64,000 nt of DNA, taken from assembly GCA_036936605.1 (NCBI GenBank), contig JAUPFV010000005.1, forward strand, positions 159,046,183-159,110,182. The letters are read 5' to 3'. A model generated the notes under the pieces. It saw nothing but the letters and a program-made list of their open reading frames with translations. It was not told the origin of the DNA and made no database searches. The DNA comes from Limnanthes douglasii subsp. nivea. Lineage: Eukaryota > Streptophyta > Magnoliopsida > Brassicales > Limnanthaceae. Both the position numbers and the translations under genes were made by a program. Shown piece after piece: positions 10,928 to 24,560 of this stretch (the stretch's first letter is position 1; each line of letters begins with the position of its first letter).

Positions 10928-13900
10928 ATGAGACTGGGCAATAAAGAAACATTGAGAAGGTTGGAATCACTCAAACGATCTGAAAATGATAGTTTCATGG
11001 CTTTACATGAGCGAATGATCTCACAGACTCATTTGGGCTCTATTGCTAAGAAATTGGGTTATACATGGTCTATTGGTAACACAATTAATAAAATTTGGGT
11101 TATGTGCAACGCTGAATTCATTGATGATATACTAGTAAACGAAGAACAACTGTTTTACTTGAATGTAAAGCACCATAATCTTGACAAAGATTTCATAGTA
11201 ACAATTTTTCATGGAAAATGTAAAAGAGAGCAAATGAACCTTTGTTGGGATTGGATCAGATCTGTAGATGACCCTTCTATGGAATGGTTAGTCTTGGGAG
11301 ATTTCAATGCAATCATAAACCCTGATGAAAATCTATCATGTGTTATCTTCTGAATTACAAGTATATATGATTTTAGCAACATGAATATTGATTGTCATCT
11401 AATTGATGTTGGCTACTATGGTTCCAAGTTTACGTGGTCTAATGGCAGAAAATGGAAGAGGTTGGATCAGGTATTATATAATACTTGTTTGGTTGAACTA
11501 CTTTGACAATACTACCATAAAACATCTAGTTAAGACATGTTCATATTGCAGTCCAATAAGCATATAAATCCATTCCAATACAGGCCATATCAAATCTTCT
11601 TTTAAATTTCTTAATATGTGGGCAAGACATGATGTTTTTCTAAAGTTTGTTGAAAAGACCTGGGAAAAAGAAACTTATAGCAATCCTATTCAAGTCTTTT
11701 GGACCAAAATGAAAATCGTAATGACTAGTTTAAAGCTCTAGAGCAAAGATACGTTTAGGAATGTTTTTGAAGACTTAAAGTCGATAGAGGATATAATCAA
11801 CTTTCATGAGGTTAACTATCAGAAATCTAACTCTGCCAACGACAAAACTCTGCTAGAAAAAGCAAAACTTAATCACCTAAAACTAGTGGCAAGAGAGGAG
11901 AGCTATTGGGATCAAAAGGAAAAATCTAGTTGGCTAAGGGATAATGATAGAAACACGACTGTTTTCCACAACTTTGTTAAAAAATCACAAGAGGAACAAG
12001 ATTATCAGAATTAGAGATGGTCATGATTGGCTTAATGACCAATCTTCTATTAAATCTTCTCCTGAACAATTCTTCAAGACTTTATTGATTGATCCCCCCT
12101 GACCACAAAGAGGGAGAAGATCTCTCTAACATCATCCCTAACCTGATTACATTTGAAGACAAAAATATGTTAATGAAGATTCTTATATCCATTAAATATC
12201 TTAATTCAAATGGAGCAGCATGACCAAATGGTTTCAGTGGTTATTTCTTTCAAATCTGCTGGGAAATAAATAAGAAAGAGCTTTATGATACAATTAGAAA
12301 TATCTTTAGAGGAAGCCATATCCCTTCAGGAGTTCATGCTACTTCTATTTGTCAGATCCCTAAACTTGATTCTCCAAAGGGTCAGAAATATTTTATACCT
12401 ATCAGTCTGACTACCATGTTTAACAAAATTTATTCTAAATTCATTAATAATAGACTCTCAGCTCTATTACCTAAAATTAATTCTGAAGAACATGGAGCCT
12501 TCGTAAAGAATAGAAGCATACATGAAAAGATTCTAATCACTCAGGAGCTATGTTTTGATTTGAATTAAAAAAACTAAAGAGAACAATGTCCTTCTGAAGC
12601 TAGATATATCTAAAGCCTTAAATAAGCTCTCACATAAGTTGTTGATGAAGATTTTGTCTACTTTTGGGTTTAAAGATCAATTTCAAAAGCTTATCTTCAA
12701 GAACAACAACAATATCCATTCATCAATCATTATATACGGGGAATTGAAAGGCTACTTTAAATCTACCAAAGCCTTGAGACAGGGAGATCTGTTATCTCCT
12801 AATTTGTTTATAATTGCTGAAGAGTATTTGGTCATAGGTCTAAAGCATATAGTAAACCTGGACCCTTGACCGAGTTTCAAGAACAGAGGAACTACATGTG
12901 TAGCTTGTTTGGCGTTTACATATGATTTGATAGTTTTCTGCAATGGAAAGCTTCTGCTATAAAAAAAATAAAAAAAATGTGAATCATTATCAAATAAGAT
13001 CTGAGCAGTTAATAAATAATGAAACATTGAAGATCATTGTGCCTAAGAAAATGGTATGCTCTAAAATCCAAAAGCTTGAACAAATCCTGGGGTTCATTCA
13101 CAGCTATCTGCCTATTCTTATCTTGGGTCTACTATCAATAACAATAACAAAGTTTGTAACTTTGAGATCATCTTTAGTAAGATCAAAAGAAGGGATTGGA
13201 ACAATATTCACTTATCATATGGTGGAAGTCTAACCTTAGTTCAATCAGTTCTTACTGTTATCCCTATCTACACTCTTCAACATTCAACCTTGACTAAAAC
13301 TACAATTCAACGTATTAACACCCTTTGCAATAGATTTTTGTGGGGTTCTATAGAGAGCAAGCAGAATATGTCATGAGCATTTTGGCTTAAACTTTACAGA
13401 CCTTATGGAGAGGGAGGCTTAACCTTAAGATAACTTGAAGATATTCATGATTCATTCTCCTAAAAGTTATGGTTAAACTTCACGGAACATAAATCATTAC
13501 GGGCAAGGCTAATGGCTTCAATATATTTACTAGAATGTTGGGAATGAACTATAGACTTTTGGCTTGATCGTTGGGCTTCTACAAACCTTTTCATTTTATT
13601 TAACACTACTGATGGCAAATCCTGGTCTTACCCTACTCAAGTTAAAGATTACTAGATTGATATGCAATGATCAATGGACAGACTTCGGGGTACTTTTTCA
13701 ACTGCAACAATTGAAAATATCAAGAAAATCTCTCTGAAATCTTCTAAAGTTTCTATCAAATGGGTTTTGTCCTTGTCAGGAAACCTCGCCACTAAAGATA
13801 CTTGGAAGTTAATTAAACATAATTAACAAATAATTTTTTTCATAAAGACTTGGAATTCGATTACACCTAAAAATGTTATTTCTTAGTTTGGAGATCTATC

Positions 13901-14800
13901 AATGGATGACTGTCTACCGATTCCAATCTACAGAGAAAAGGATTTCATATGGCATCAAAGTGTCATCACTGCGAAAATATTGAAACTATTAATAACATAT
14001 TTATTCATTATATCAAAGCTTGGGAAGTCTGGATTTTATTTGCTTTTATGTTCAATATTATTATCAGAAGAAACATGACATTCCCTTAGATGCTTAAATC
14101 TTGGTTTTGTTCATCGACAAAAGACGCACATATCAAAATAATACTACATGTTGTTATATCATGGATTATATGGGCATCTCGAAACAAAATGAAGCATTTG
14201 GGTCAAGCTACATCTACCAACTCTATGATTCATCAAGTTATACATATAATTGGGTTTGATCAAGCTCATATGCTGAAAAGTAAGCACTGGGGGGGGGAGA
14301 TACAGGAATTTCCCATTATCTGGGTTGTATAAACCACATGATTAAACCCAGAATAACCATGTCTCTGAAATGGAAACTCTCGAAAGCCACCAGATATAAA
14401 CTAAACACTGACGGTGCTAGATGTAATACTAGAGGAGAACTAATTAGAGATAATCAAAGTAATCTTGTGGCTGGCTATGGGAGGTTTTACGGTAAGTAAT
14501 CTGCTATTGTGTCAGAGTATAAAGCTTTGTCAGACGGGCTACTACTCTGTCAGAGTAAAGGGATAACGCTCCTAGATATAGAAACTGACTCAATCTTACT
14601 TGTTCAGATGATCCTAAAGGGAAACTCACCTTGGTATTTCAACTGTATCATCGAATGCTGTTGATTACTGATTACTTCTACAATGAAAATCTCTCATATC
14701 TACCGCGAATATAATGTAGCAACATATTGGATAGCGAAATTCACTCTAAAAAAGAATCTGATTTAGACCTAGAAACAAACCTTATCCCTAATCGGCTCAA
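10928..14800 (+). pseudogene. LINE ORF2 remnant (endonuclease, reverse transcriptase, RNase H)
   Basis: The stretch 10928-11353 shows the endonuclease signature WLVLGDFNAI, and a FTWSNGR-like motif follows at about 11430. Reverse transcriptase follows: PNGFSGYFF near 12220, a KLDISKA-like motif near 12600, and LRQGDLLSPNLFIIAEE near 12770-12830. The catalytic YADD region reads FTYDLIVF, so the aspartate pair is lost. A Trp/Cys-rich zinc region lies near 13940-14030, and an RNase H-like domain (LNTDGAR, EYKALSDG, IETDS, HIYREYN) spans about 14395-14740. Numerous stops and frameshifts preclude function. Confidence 0.8.
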
Positions 14801-14980
14801 GGCGATTATTCTTCAAAAAGTTTGGAGATTCTTCGTTGTTCCTGCAATTCTTTCGTGCAGACTTTAGCAATAGACTCATCTTCTTCTTCTCAAATTTGGT
14901 GTCATGGTCTCTTAAGTTTCTTTAATGATTTTTTATTCGTCAAGTTTGAAAGAGAATGATTTTAGTAATGGCGGCGTTTT

Positions 14981-16480
14981 TTTTTGGCATTAGGCCCTTT
15001 ATTTTCTACTGTTATTTTCATTAAAAAATGTAAAAGATAGTGTAATAGGGCGGGTCTATCTTATTTTAATTTTAAAAAAAGTAATAAAAAACTTGATTTT
15101 GTCGATACTTATATTTTTAGGTTAAATACATTTTATTACATTTTAAGATTAGTTTATTGGTTTATTAGTTTATCGGGTAGGATTTAAGACGCGTTGGAGA
15201 ATAAAACAATCTATAGGGTGTTTTTAATAATTTAACACGCGTTATTTATCTCGTGTTGTAACATGTAAAAAATGGACAGACATCCATTATTTCTGGACAT
15301 GAGTCAACTATTATGGACCCACCTATTATTGTTATGACTTATGAGCACCGGCTCCAACGAAAATCGTGCTTTTAAAAATGAATTAGACACTGGAGTTGTC
15401 ATTGAATTATTAAAATTTTATATTAACAAATTAATCGCCGTGTTTGATTTATGAAACCGAAATAATAATTATTTGAACTATCTGTTACATTTTGACTCAT
15501 AATTGAAAATCATGCGCCCTTTACTAAAAGCTGAACCTATGTCCCTCACTCTTAAATCTTAATCCTTAGCGTTATCGTTATAAATCAAACCCTTTAAGTT
15601 TTGAAATAGTTTTTATTTCGCTTCTAATTATCAATCATATTTTTAAAGGCCGATATTTTTATTTTGTACAGTAGATAATTACCAAGAGCTAAAAAAACGC
15701 GTCAATATATGGGTTCAGAATTCAAAAAAACAGCTCAAATTCCTGCTCTATATATTCATCTTATTTTATTTGTTCGATGTCCTATACAATTGTCAATCGA
15801 AAGATCTGTTATTGTTGCCTCATATTCAGTTTTTATTTTAGAGCCATAAAGGTTAAATTTGATAGTTCAGTGTAATAATTCGTGAGAATAGGTGATTAGC
15901 TAGATTGTCATCGAACAAATTGAAATTATTTTAAGGTTTTTCAAAAAATTCTAATTCAATAAAATCAGAGGTGTTTGTCTACAACAGAGAAAATGAATAA
16001 ATATTATGTGTGATTTCGTTTTTGAAGAGAACCCAATATCTACGTATTTCGACCAATAAACTCAGTTTGACCGTTAGAGTCCTAAAGCATTATACCCTAG
16101 TGGCACCGACAACCTCGCTAAGCGAATGGACCTCGCTAGGGGCTCTGCTCCACCCATTAATCTCCGCACTCCGCAACTTGTTTGATAATGCATCCTGGTT
16201 AAAGACTAGTTGATCCAATTAAACTAAAATATATAATAGACACTCCACTTAGAACTCGCTAAGAAAGTCAATAAAAACTTATGATTTGATAACAAATCAT
16301 GATTTAGAACAGATATCATAGTGCTTTAGATTACTGTACTACGTGTAGCGATCCAAGACATTAAGCTTTTGTATAATATTTTAAAAGTATTTTTTTAAAC
16401 AATCACACAAGACCGAAACATTTTTTTGCATCGATAAATATTTTACTAATATAATCATTAATTTTAATCATTTTGCGTTT
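14981..16480. other. AT-rich region, nothing recognised
   Basis: About 1.5 kb between the LINE and the composite repeat. A slightly GC-richer stretch at 16080-16210 has a short open frame without family resemblance and is not called as a gene. Confidence 0.4.
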
Positions 16481-17394
16481 TTTATCGCAAAAAATACAAT
16501 TAAAAATATAATTTGACTACATCAAATAAAAATGAATTATATTTTCAAGATAGACTTTAATAACAACATGGGAGATGAATATGTATTTTGATTTTGTAAA
16601 CCTCATCACAGTCAACATATCATTATTAATCAACCAACCATTCAAAAATTAAAAGACTTATTTGAAGACCAGATTAAGAATCAACGAATTAAATTATAAG
16701 CCTCCAACTTATAAAAATATCACAACTAATCTATTATTGAATTTTAAATCTTTTTTAAAAATAATAATCTAACCTCAATTTTATTTAAGATCTAAAAATA
16801 AGATGCTTAGAAATATAAAATAAAATAAAATATTTAAATTGGATTCAGATAAAAAAAAATGGTCTGTTATATATATATATAATGATTAGATGAATGCTTA
16901 TTAACACATTCGTATAAAGAACGGTCACACAATTCAATAATTTTTACTATTCTTCACTACTCTTCGTAGCTAAGAAAATGTGTTTTGGAGAAATAATTAT
17001 AGATTTTAAAATTTTATTAAAAAAAATTCATACCAAAATTCTAAAATTTAAATGCAAATTATGCCTTGAGTAGATAAATTAAAAGATTAATTATTAATTT
17101 ACCTCCACGACACTTAAAGACATCGGCCAGATGTTCATTTACCGGGTAGAATACATGTTCTTCTCGCATAGTATTCTCTCCGTCAATAAATTTTTGCTAT
17201 AATTTTATTTATTCAAGTATTGATTTAGAGATTTAAAGTTTTAGAATAATATATTTACATTTTAGTTACTGATATTTTAATAAATTTCAAAACAATCCAT
17301 TTTTTAAAATATAATTTTAAAATAAATTTATATAACTTTTAAAAGTAATTTTATATAAATTGACGTTATCCAATTATTGAGATATACATGACAA
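16480..17394. repeat. Spacer segment of the composite AT-rich repeat (unit 1)
   Basis: Sequence around 16985-17150 (GGAGAAATAAT, TTTAAAATTTTATTAAA, TTACCTC followed by GACACTTAAAGACA) is similar to 53318-53480. Both precede a block of the roughly 21-bp repeat. The similarity was judged by eye and is diverged. Confidence 0.5.
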
Positions 17395-18350
17395 TCAAAT
17401 AACAGAAAAAGGTTCGCATATATTACGTAAAATTTTACAAATAACATTTAAAGCCTTTTGAATAGCGTCCAAAAATTTATGAATAACATTGGGTGGTTTA
17501 CGATTACATTTAAATATTTGTCAATACATCTGAAAATGCATGAAAAAAAAATTCTAAATGGTTAAATACAAATATTAGAAGCTTGAAAATAACTTTTAAA
17601 AAATTGTGAATAACAACTAAAAAGTTGTTATATAACGTTTGGAGTCTTATAAATAAAGATGTCAGATTTACAAATGATCTTTAAACATTTAGAATGATGT
17701 TTAAAGAATTATAAATAATTATATCTGATGTTTTTGGTGAGTAAATTTTTAAAGTAGTGGATGACGTACGAAGGTTTCAAATAATGTCTCTGTGTTTACA
17801 AATATTATATTTAAATTTTTTTAAACAATATTAAAAAAAATTCAAATAAAGTTTTAATATTGAGAAATGAGATTTGAAAGTTTCTGAATGAGGTATGAAA
17901 GTTTGCGAACAACATATAAATTTTAAAAATGACGTCCATGGGCTTGTATCGTCTGTATATTTAAAAAAAACAACTTGAGGTAATTTGGACAATGTTCATA
18001 GGTTTACTAATGGTGTATAACGGTTTGTAAATGACGCTTTGTGGTTTTCGATTGATTCCTTAATATTTATGAATGACATTTGCTAATTTATAAGTGACAT
18101 ATTAAGGTTTGTGAATAACATCGTGAGGTTCAATAGATAAAATAAAAAAAGTATGTGAATGGTACCTTAAGGTTTCCAAATTACATATAGAAACATGTGA
18201 ATAATATTTATAACGTTCCCAACAATGTCTAGAAGCTTACAAATATGATTTTAAAACATATAAATAATATTTGAAGGTTTGTGAATAACTTCCACAGGTT
18301 TGATGTATATAAAAATTGTAAGTAATATTTGAAGGTTTTTGAATTTTTGA
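17395..18350. repeat. Degenerate ~21-bp repeat block A
   Basis: Successive 20-22 bp units resemble TTTGAAGGTTTGTGAATAACA. The best-conserved parts are GGTTTGTGAATAACA or AAATAACATTT. Forty or so diverged units can be followed with occasional breaks. Four further blocks occur at 25540-25669 plus 26585-27190, 51890-52690 and 58655-59340. The block ends in TTGAATTGAACAAACAATTT, which also follows the other blocks. Confidence 0.75.
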
Positions 18351-18435
18351 ATTGAACAAACAATTTGAATCGGTTCTGATAAGAATAGCTAGTTACAACC
18401 GACAAATAATTTGGTCCGACATGCTGAATAATCGA

Positions 18436-19069
18436 CATTTTTTATATATTTTTTTACCGACAATGATTTGGACCGACATGCTAAATAAATATATTTAGCC
18501 ATTTTCTTAAGGAAGTCCAAATTAAAAGTAATCAAATTATATTTTTAATTAGCTAAATTGGTCCTATGAGTGAAAAAAAGTTATGGTCTCAAGTGTGGTA
18601 ACCATGTTGAATTTTGGCACTACGACGAAGGTGGCTAAAAAACTTAAGCTTGAATTAATAAACATAAGATAAATTAAACTACCAATTTATCGGGTTATGG
18701 TCCCCAGACACAATAAAATATTAACGGATGAGTTTTATAATGTTGGGCTTCACATTGTAAAGACTATAGGTAAGGGGCTAGGTTTAGGAATTTCATTGTC
18801 CTAAAATCTAAACACAGATATGTCGCTTTCTACAGTGTCTGGAAAACCAAACCCTTTTTATTTCTGACTTAGTTATGCAGGTTCTTTCAAGTTTATCTAC
18901 AAAATCGCTCTGGAACGTAAAGGAACAAAACACGAGATGGATATTTACATGCAAATCCGTGAGTAATTTCTTTTCATTTATTTATTAGGTGAATCTAAAT
19001 TAAGAGTTTAATTATTTTCTACATTATTGTTATATTTAATTTGATGCGATATCAAAATCAAATATGACA
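18436..19069 (+). repeat. 5' LTR of the copia element (approximate start)
   Basis: It aligns with 23924-24560 over shared strings such as CTTAAGGAAGTCCAAATTAA, TTTATCGGGTTAT and GGGCTAGGTTTA, and ends TATGACA. The first 60 bp have diverged or been rearranged: a short segment (TTGG.CCGACATGCT) is duplicated at 18412 and 18468. Confidence 0.75.
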
Positions 19070-19071
19070 AT

Positions 19072-19083
19072 TGGTATTAGAGC
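19072..19083 (+). promoter_or_regulatory. Primer binding site, tRNA-iMet type
   Basis: TGGTATTAGAGC lies 2 bp after the LTR end. It differs by one base from the standard plant copia site TGGTATCAGAGC, complementary to the 3' end of initiator methionine tRNA. Confidence 0.85.
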
Positions 19084-19129
19084 CTACAAAATCCTTTTTG
19101 CATTCGATAGAATACTCGAGTTGTATGTT

Positions 19130-19130
19130 G

Positions 19131-19164
<34 letters not shown>
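19130..19164. repeat. (TA)n(TG)n microsatellite
   Basis: An uninterrupted AT dinucleotide run passes into a GT run, located in the copia 5' untranslated region. Confidence 0.95.
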
Positions 19165-20305
19165 TTCACTGTAAAGCATGGATTTAGAAACTGTGTGAAA
19201 AGCTTGATTTTTTTTATTCGATTCAAAAGCATGATATGTGAATATATGTTTTTTCTATTTTAAATAAATTCAAAATACTGGGCCAACGGCTCATCGACGG
19301 CTCAAACCCTGATTTAATATTGATCGAAGGTTGTTCGGTGATGTTCATAATGGCCATCGAACTACTGATGATGTGGATGAACACCGCAACTTGTGAGGTA
19401 ATTCGCAATCCACTGTTGCCGCGATGATAGCAGTAGCAGTGTCGTAAACAGTATTTTTTCCGGAATATGAACATTGTGTGAACAATATTGTCGGAGGATG
19501 AATAATTATCTTTTTATTTTTAAAAAACATTATTCATCAAACACGCTATTTATCAGAAAAGGTTACACAATCTGTTTTTTTCTAGGAATGTGAACAGTAT
19601 TTTTTGGATGATGAATAGTTTTTTTCTTTTGAAAATACTATTCGTCGGGAACATATTTGTTTCGATTAATTATTTTAACTAATTTAAAATGTATGAAATG
19701 ATTTATTTCACAAATATGATGTGTTTGTCAAGTTAATTGTTGCATGTTTATTTGTGAATTAAATTGTATATGCTTGAACGATTAAATGGTGATGCATGAT
19801 TAAGGTTTCGTAGACCGGTAGGTGAAACTAAGAAATTAATTTAATCTGTCCTCCAGAAGGTTAAATTAATTTTTTTATGGATCATAAGATTCGAAAGGTT
19901 CGAGGATTAATTTATATTCAAGTATTATCGGTCTTTCAAAAGGTTCCCGTTTGGGTTTAAATTAATCATGAAAATGAGAAAATCACTAAAAATGGTCTTT
20001 GTGTTGTTTTTAATTTTTAGTAGATGAAATCGACCTTTTAGAAGGTTTCATCGGTACTTAGGATAAATTAAATTCATCATTTAAATTTTTTATTTTAATT
20101 TAGTGAAATCGACCATCCGAAAGGTTTCAACGGTACTTAAGAAAATCAAATTATGGTTATTTTAATTTAAGTGAATGACATCAGCCCTTCAAAAGGTTTC
20201 ATTAGTACTTAAAAAATTAAAATAATGATCATGGTATTTTTCTCAAACTCATAAAATTGCAAGTTAGTACGATTTGCCTTCTGATATCTATTATGAGGGA
20301 ATTTT

Positions 20306-20935
20306 ATGTTTTACATGTATTTGTCATGTTCATGCATATGTTTTCAGTCATATGTCAAGATGTTACATGTGCTTTGTGTGTTGCTTGTTCTTATTATGGT
20401 GTCCACTGGTTACAATCTATTGGAGAACCGTCCACCTATGTTGGATTGTTCGGACTTCCAATGGTGGAAGGAAGATATGTTGATGTTTTTGTTTGTACAT
20501 GATTATGACCATGCACTGTCAACTCCTAAAGCATCCCCCCTTAGTCCGGAAAGTACACCAGAGGAAACTAAGGCAGATGAAATGTGGGAGAAGTCAAATA
20601 AATCATGCATGACGCTCTTGTTACATGGGATTCTAGTAGCATTACGTAGGGTTTTCCCTAAATGTGCTACCACTTCCTCGGTATTTCTCGCAGAGGTCGA
20701 GAAAGCCTTTGTGAAAGATGAGAAGGAAGAGATGCAGCGTTTGCTCATCGAGCTAAATACCAAAATGTATACCAGTAAAGGTAAAATTCGTGAGCACATT
20801 TTGGAAATGTCAATGATTGGCCAAAATTTTAAGGCAATCGATTTAGACCTTCCTGAAGAATTCATAGTGGGATACACATTTCGTTTGCTGCTAGACCGGT
20901 TTAAGTACTTCCATTCCACCTATAATTGCACATGA
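20306..20935 (+). pseudogene. Copia gag fragment (UBN2-like)
   Basis: A 209-codon open stretch contains NRPPMLDCSDFQWWKEDMLM and a Trp-Glu-Lys-Ser-Asn box (MWEKSNKSCM), which fit the N-terminal half of plant copia gag (UBN2/Retrotran_gag class). The C-terminal part around DLPEEFIVGYT also fits. No CCHC zinc knuckle or DTG protease is found downstream. Instead the sequence jumps at about 21130 into integrase, so the 3' part of gag and all of protease are missing. The ATG shown need not be the original start. Confidence 0.75.
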
Positions 20936-21129
20936 AAAAATGGAATATCAATGAGTTGATTACATAAGAGGAGAGTAAACTTACAGGCACATCACATCAG
21001 GTTGATGTGATTACATCTACAAAAGGGGAAGGGTCTAAGCGGAAGGCATATGACAAATGACCGGATCAAGGTCTGGTCAAGAAGAAAATCATGAGGCCCT
21101 AGACAAGTTCAAAGCTTCTGGAACCGAAG

Positions 21130-23500
21130 TTGAAAAATAACTCTGGATCGTTAGATCAGACCGTGGTTTTGAATACTATGTTAGATATGATGGATTGCGT
21201 AAACAACGTACATGACCCTTTGCGTAGTACCTAGAGAAGTGTGGAATAGTCCCTCATTATACAATGTCGAGTTCACCTCGCATAAATAGTGTATATGAGA
21301 TACGAAACCGAACACTCAAAGATATGGTTAGAAGCATGATAAGTCACTCATCTCTACCATTATCTCTCTGGGGGGAAGCCATCAAATGTATCGCTTATAT
21401 ACTCAACCAACTACCCACTAAGGCTATTTTTAAAACCATATATGAGTTTTGGAACGAACGTAAACCCAATTCAAAGCATCTGCATGTTTGGGGTTTTCCA
21501 GCTGAGGCGAGGCCTTAAAACCCTCAAGAAAAGAAACTGGACCTAATAAAAGTTAGTTGATTCCTCATAGGTTATTCCAAACATTCCAAGGGGTTTAAGT
21601 TTTATGATTCTCTCACTAGTATAATATCTGAGACAAAAGCGGCCAAGTTTCAAGAGGATGTCGAGTTTAGGGAAAAAAAATAAGAGAACATAAGTTGATT
21701 TTGAGGCATAATCCATAGAAATTCATAAAGGTTTTAATGTGGATACTAAGGTATCAGAAGATTGGGTTGTAATGCCGATTAGTTCGGTCCCATTAGAACA
21801 AGGTAATTCTCAAATCAACACTGATGCTCCACTTGAGGATTCTCACCATGATACTAATATGGTTCAGGTAGAATAACAAGAACCTCAAGATAATCAAAAT
21901 TACATCGTTCATAATGATCAAACTCTACCTCCTCAAGAAGTGCAACAAAAGGAAATAGTGTCGTTAAAAAGGTCCACTAGAGAAACAAAGACTATTATAG
22001 CTCCATAATTTATAGTATATCTTCATGAGCATGATGAGTATACATCGATGCATGACAATGCAGTATGGGATCTTGTCCTATTACCTAAAGGGAAAATGTA
22101 ATTGGTTGTAAATGGGTTTACAAAGCCAAACACGATTCCCTAGGTAATGTGGAAAGACATAAATACGTCTTATAATGAAATATTATACTCAGCCTGAAGG
22201 GATTCATTTTAAAGAAACCTTCGCTCTAGTATCAACGAAGGATTACTTTAGAACAATAATAACATTAGTTGCACATGTTGACCTTGAGCTTCATCAAATG
22301 GATGCTAAGACCGCTTTTCTCAATGGTAATATTGAGGTAATGATCTATATAGTACAACCATAACACTTTGTAAAAAGTAACTCAAAATATCTGGTTTGCA
22401 GGCTTAAGAAAACCATGTATGAGCTTAAACAAGCCTCTCGTCAATGGTATCACAAATTCCCTGAGGTGATAGTCGGTTTTGACTTTGAGATCAACTCGGT
22501 TGAGGATTGTGTGTATCACAAGTTGGATGAGATTAATTTAATATTTTATATATTATATGTGGATGACATATTGTTTGCCTCGAACAATAAGGAATTGTTA
22601 CACAGTACAAAAAGATTTCTATTAGAAAAGTTTGATATGAAAGATCTTGTTGATGCCAGTTTTGTGTTAGGAATCCAGATACATCGAGATTGATCTCATG
22701 GTATTCTTGGCTTATCACAAAAGACATACATTGAAAGTGTGTTACAATGTTACGGATTGGAAGATTGCAAACCCCTCATTACCCCCATAACAAAGGATGG
22801 CAGACTAGTTTGGGTCAATGTCCTAAGACAAAACTTGAGATTGAGGAATTGAAAATGGTCCCTTATACTTTGGCAGTAGGGAGTTTAATGTATGGTTAAT
22901 TTTATACTAGTCTGTACATTGCCTTTGTTGTAAATATGTTGGGGAGATATGTTAGTAACCTAGGCATGGATCACTGGAAAGCAGTTAAAGGTTACTCTGA
23001 TTCCTGCAAGAAACAAAGGGGCACATGTTGATATATAGGAAGTCGGATAAACTAGAGATAATTGGGTATTCTGACTCGGATTTTTGTGGATACGTGGATA
23101 CAATAAATAGCACACTAGGCAACATATTCATATTAGCTGAAGGTGAAATATCGTGGAATAATGTAAAACACACTTATTGCATCGTCCACCATGACAACAT
23201 ATCTGTGCTTTGAGGCATCGAACCAGGCACCGTGGCTGCAGAATTTTGTTACTAAAATACGCATCATACAAGATATTGAAGGTCTCATGAGGTTATATTG
23301 TAATAATTCCGCAGTGCAGTATTATAACGGCAACATGAGCTCGGCTAAATCCAAACACATAGACATATAGTTTATATCTGTTAAAGAAAGAGTACAGATG
23401 GGTCAAATAAGTATAGAGCACATCAGCACAAACTTCATGATAGCCGATCCTCTAATAAAAGCATTTTCCCCTAAGGTTTTTAGGGACACACCATCAATAT
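21130..23500 (+). pseudogene. Copia pol remnant (integrase, reverse transcriptase, RNase H)
   Basis: Integrase is represented by [12 protein letters not shown] and LPLSLWGEA at 21300-21380. Reverse transcriptase shows LHQMDAKTAFLNG (about 22290) and MYELKQASRQWY (about 22415), followed by LYVDDILFAS (about 22553), which keeps the catalytic YVDD. RNase H shows GYSDSDFCGYVD at 23050-23100 and a SKSKHI-like end near 23345. Stops and frameshifts separate these stretches. The catalytic aspartates of integrase lie in the degraded or deleted part. The 3' end runs up to the GLVDLE-like terminus near 23515. Confidence 0.8.
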
Positions 23501-23912
23501 GGGTTTAGTTGATTTAGAGGATTGTTAGTTTCAGTGAGAGAGATTGTAATAGGATCTGATGTTATATTTTGCAGTATTGTGCACATTAAAGTTTATTGAA
23601 ATATATATGCTTGTAAATATTTATTGATATATGCAATGTATTGGATCTCCAAAAGCGAGAACCATTTAAGAGTCGATATGTACGATTACAAGCTATATTA
23701 CTCTTAGGTCACACTTTATAATTAACCCAAGTAATTGATTAATAATGGTAATGCGATGATTATTGCATCATATTGTTCACATTACAAGAAAGAAGTATTT
23801 AGTATTTTATTGTTATCAGTCATATACGGGGTTGTATCGTTTCCCCATTGACAATGAATAAAGCGATCCCGTTGAAGTTTAATATGTATTCTTGACTATC
23901 ATGTGACTGTCC

Positions 23913-23923
23913 AAGTGAGAGAT
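23913..23923 (+). other. Polypurine tract of the copia element
   Basis: AAGTGAGAGAT lies immediately before the TGTTGG start of the right LTR, where plus-strand DNA synthesis is primed. Confidence 0.75.
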
Positions 23924-24560
23924 TGTTGGAATATATTTATTTTAGATATTTTTAAACCGGCATGCTAAATAAACATATTCGGTCATTGTCTTAAGGAAGT
24001 CCAAATTAAAAGTAATCAAGTTAATTATTTAATTAACTAAATTTGACTTATGGGTGAAAAGGCGTTATGAGCTCAAGTGTGGTAACTGGGTTGAATTTGG
24101 CCATTCTGAAGAAGAGGTCCCAAATCTCAACACTTAAGCGTGAATTAATAAATCAGTGAATAAATTGAATTATAAATTTATCGGGTTATCGTCCTGGGAC
24201 ACAATGAAATATTAAAGGATGAGATTTACAATGTTGGGGCTCACATTGTAAAGACTATATGTAATGGGCTAGGTTTATGAATTTCATCATCATAAACCCT
24301 AAACAAAAATCCGTCGCTTCCTACAATATCTAGAAAACCAACCCCTTTTCTTTATTAACTTAATTCTGCAGGTTCTTTCAAATTTATTTACAGAATTGCT
24401 AAAGAACAAAAGGGAACAAAACACAAGATGGATAACTGCATGCAAATGAGTGAATAATCTCTTTTCATTTATTGATTAGGTGAATCTAAATTAAAGATTA
24501 AATTGTTTTCCATGCTTTTATTATATTTAATTTGATGTGATATCAAAATAAAATATGACG
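23924..24560 (+). repeat. 3' LTR of the copia element
   Basis: It begins TGTTGGAATATATTT and ends TATGACG, where the canonical CA end has mutated to CG. The 637 bp align with the 5' LTR with many mismatches, indicating an old insertion. Confidence 0.85.

Larger units (their letters stand above)
9320..14980 (+). mobile_element. Decayed L1-type LINE with C-terminal RNase H
   Basis: Order on the + strand: a DUF4283-like ORF1 remnant, then ORF2 with an apurinic endonuclease, reverse transcriptase, the zf-RVT-type zinc region and a terminal RNase H. This is the order of plant L1 LINEs. Both ORFs are broken by many stops and frameshifts. The ends are approximate: no TSD or clear poly-A tail was found, and the 3' limit is set just after the last RNase H-like sequence and its short 3' untranslated region. 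The element is separate from, and much more decayed than, the LINE at 48240-51468. Confidence 0.8.
18436..24560 (+). mobile_element. Ty1/copia LTR retrotransposon, degenerate and internally deleted
   Basis: Two related LTRs of about 635 bp bound gag, integrase, reverse transcriptase and RNase H fragments in Ty1/copia order on the + strand. A tRNA-iMet-type primer site follows the left LTR and a purine tract precedes the right LTR. The right LTR starts TGTTGGAATATA. The left LTR start is altered, so the left boundary is approximate and no TSD could be verified. The element sits inside the composite repeat: spacer-like sequence resumes at 24561. Confidence 0.85.

Noticed and set aside
17395..18350. 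The ~21-bp repeats as a CRISPR-like array
   Set aside because: Units are contiguous and degenerate without unique spacers, and the context is a plant nuclear genome.
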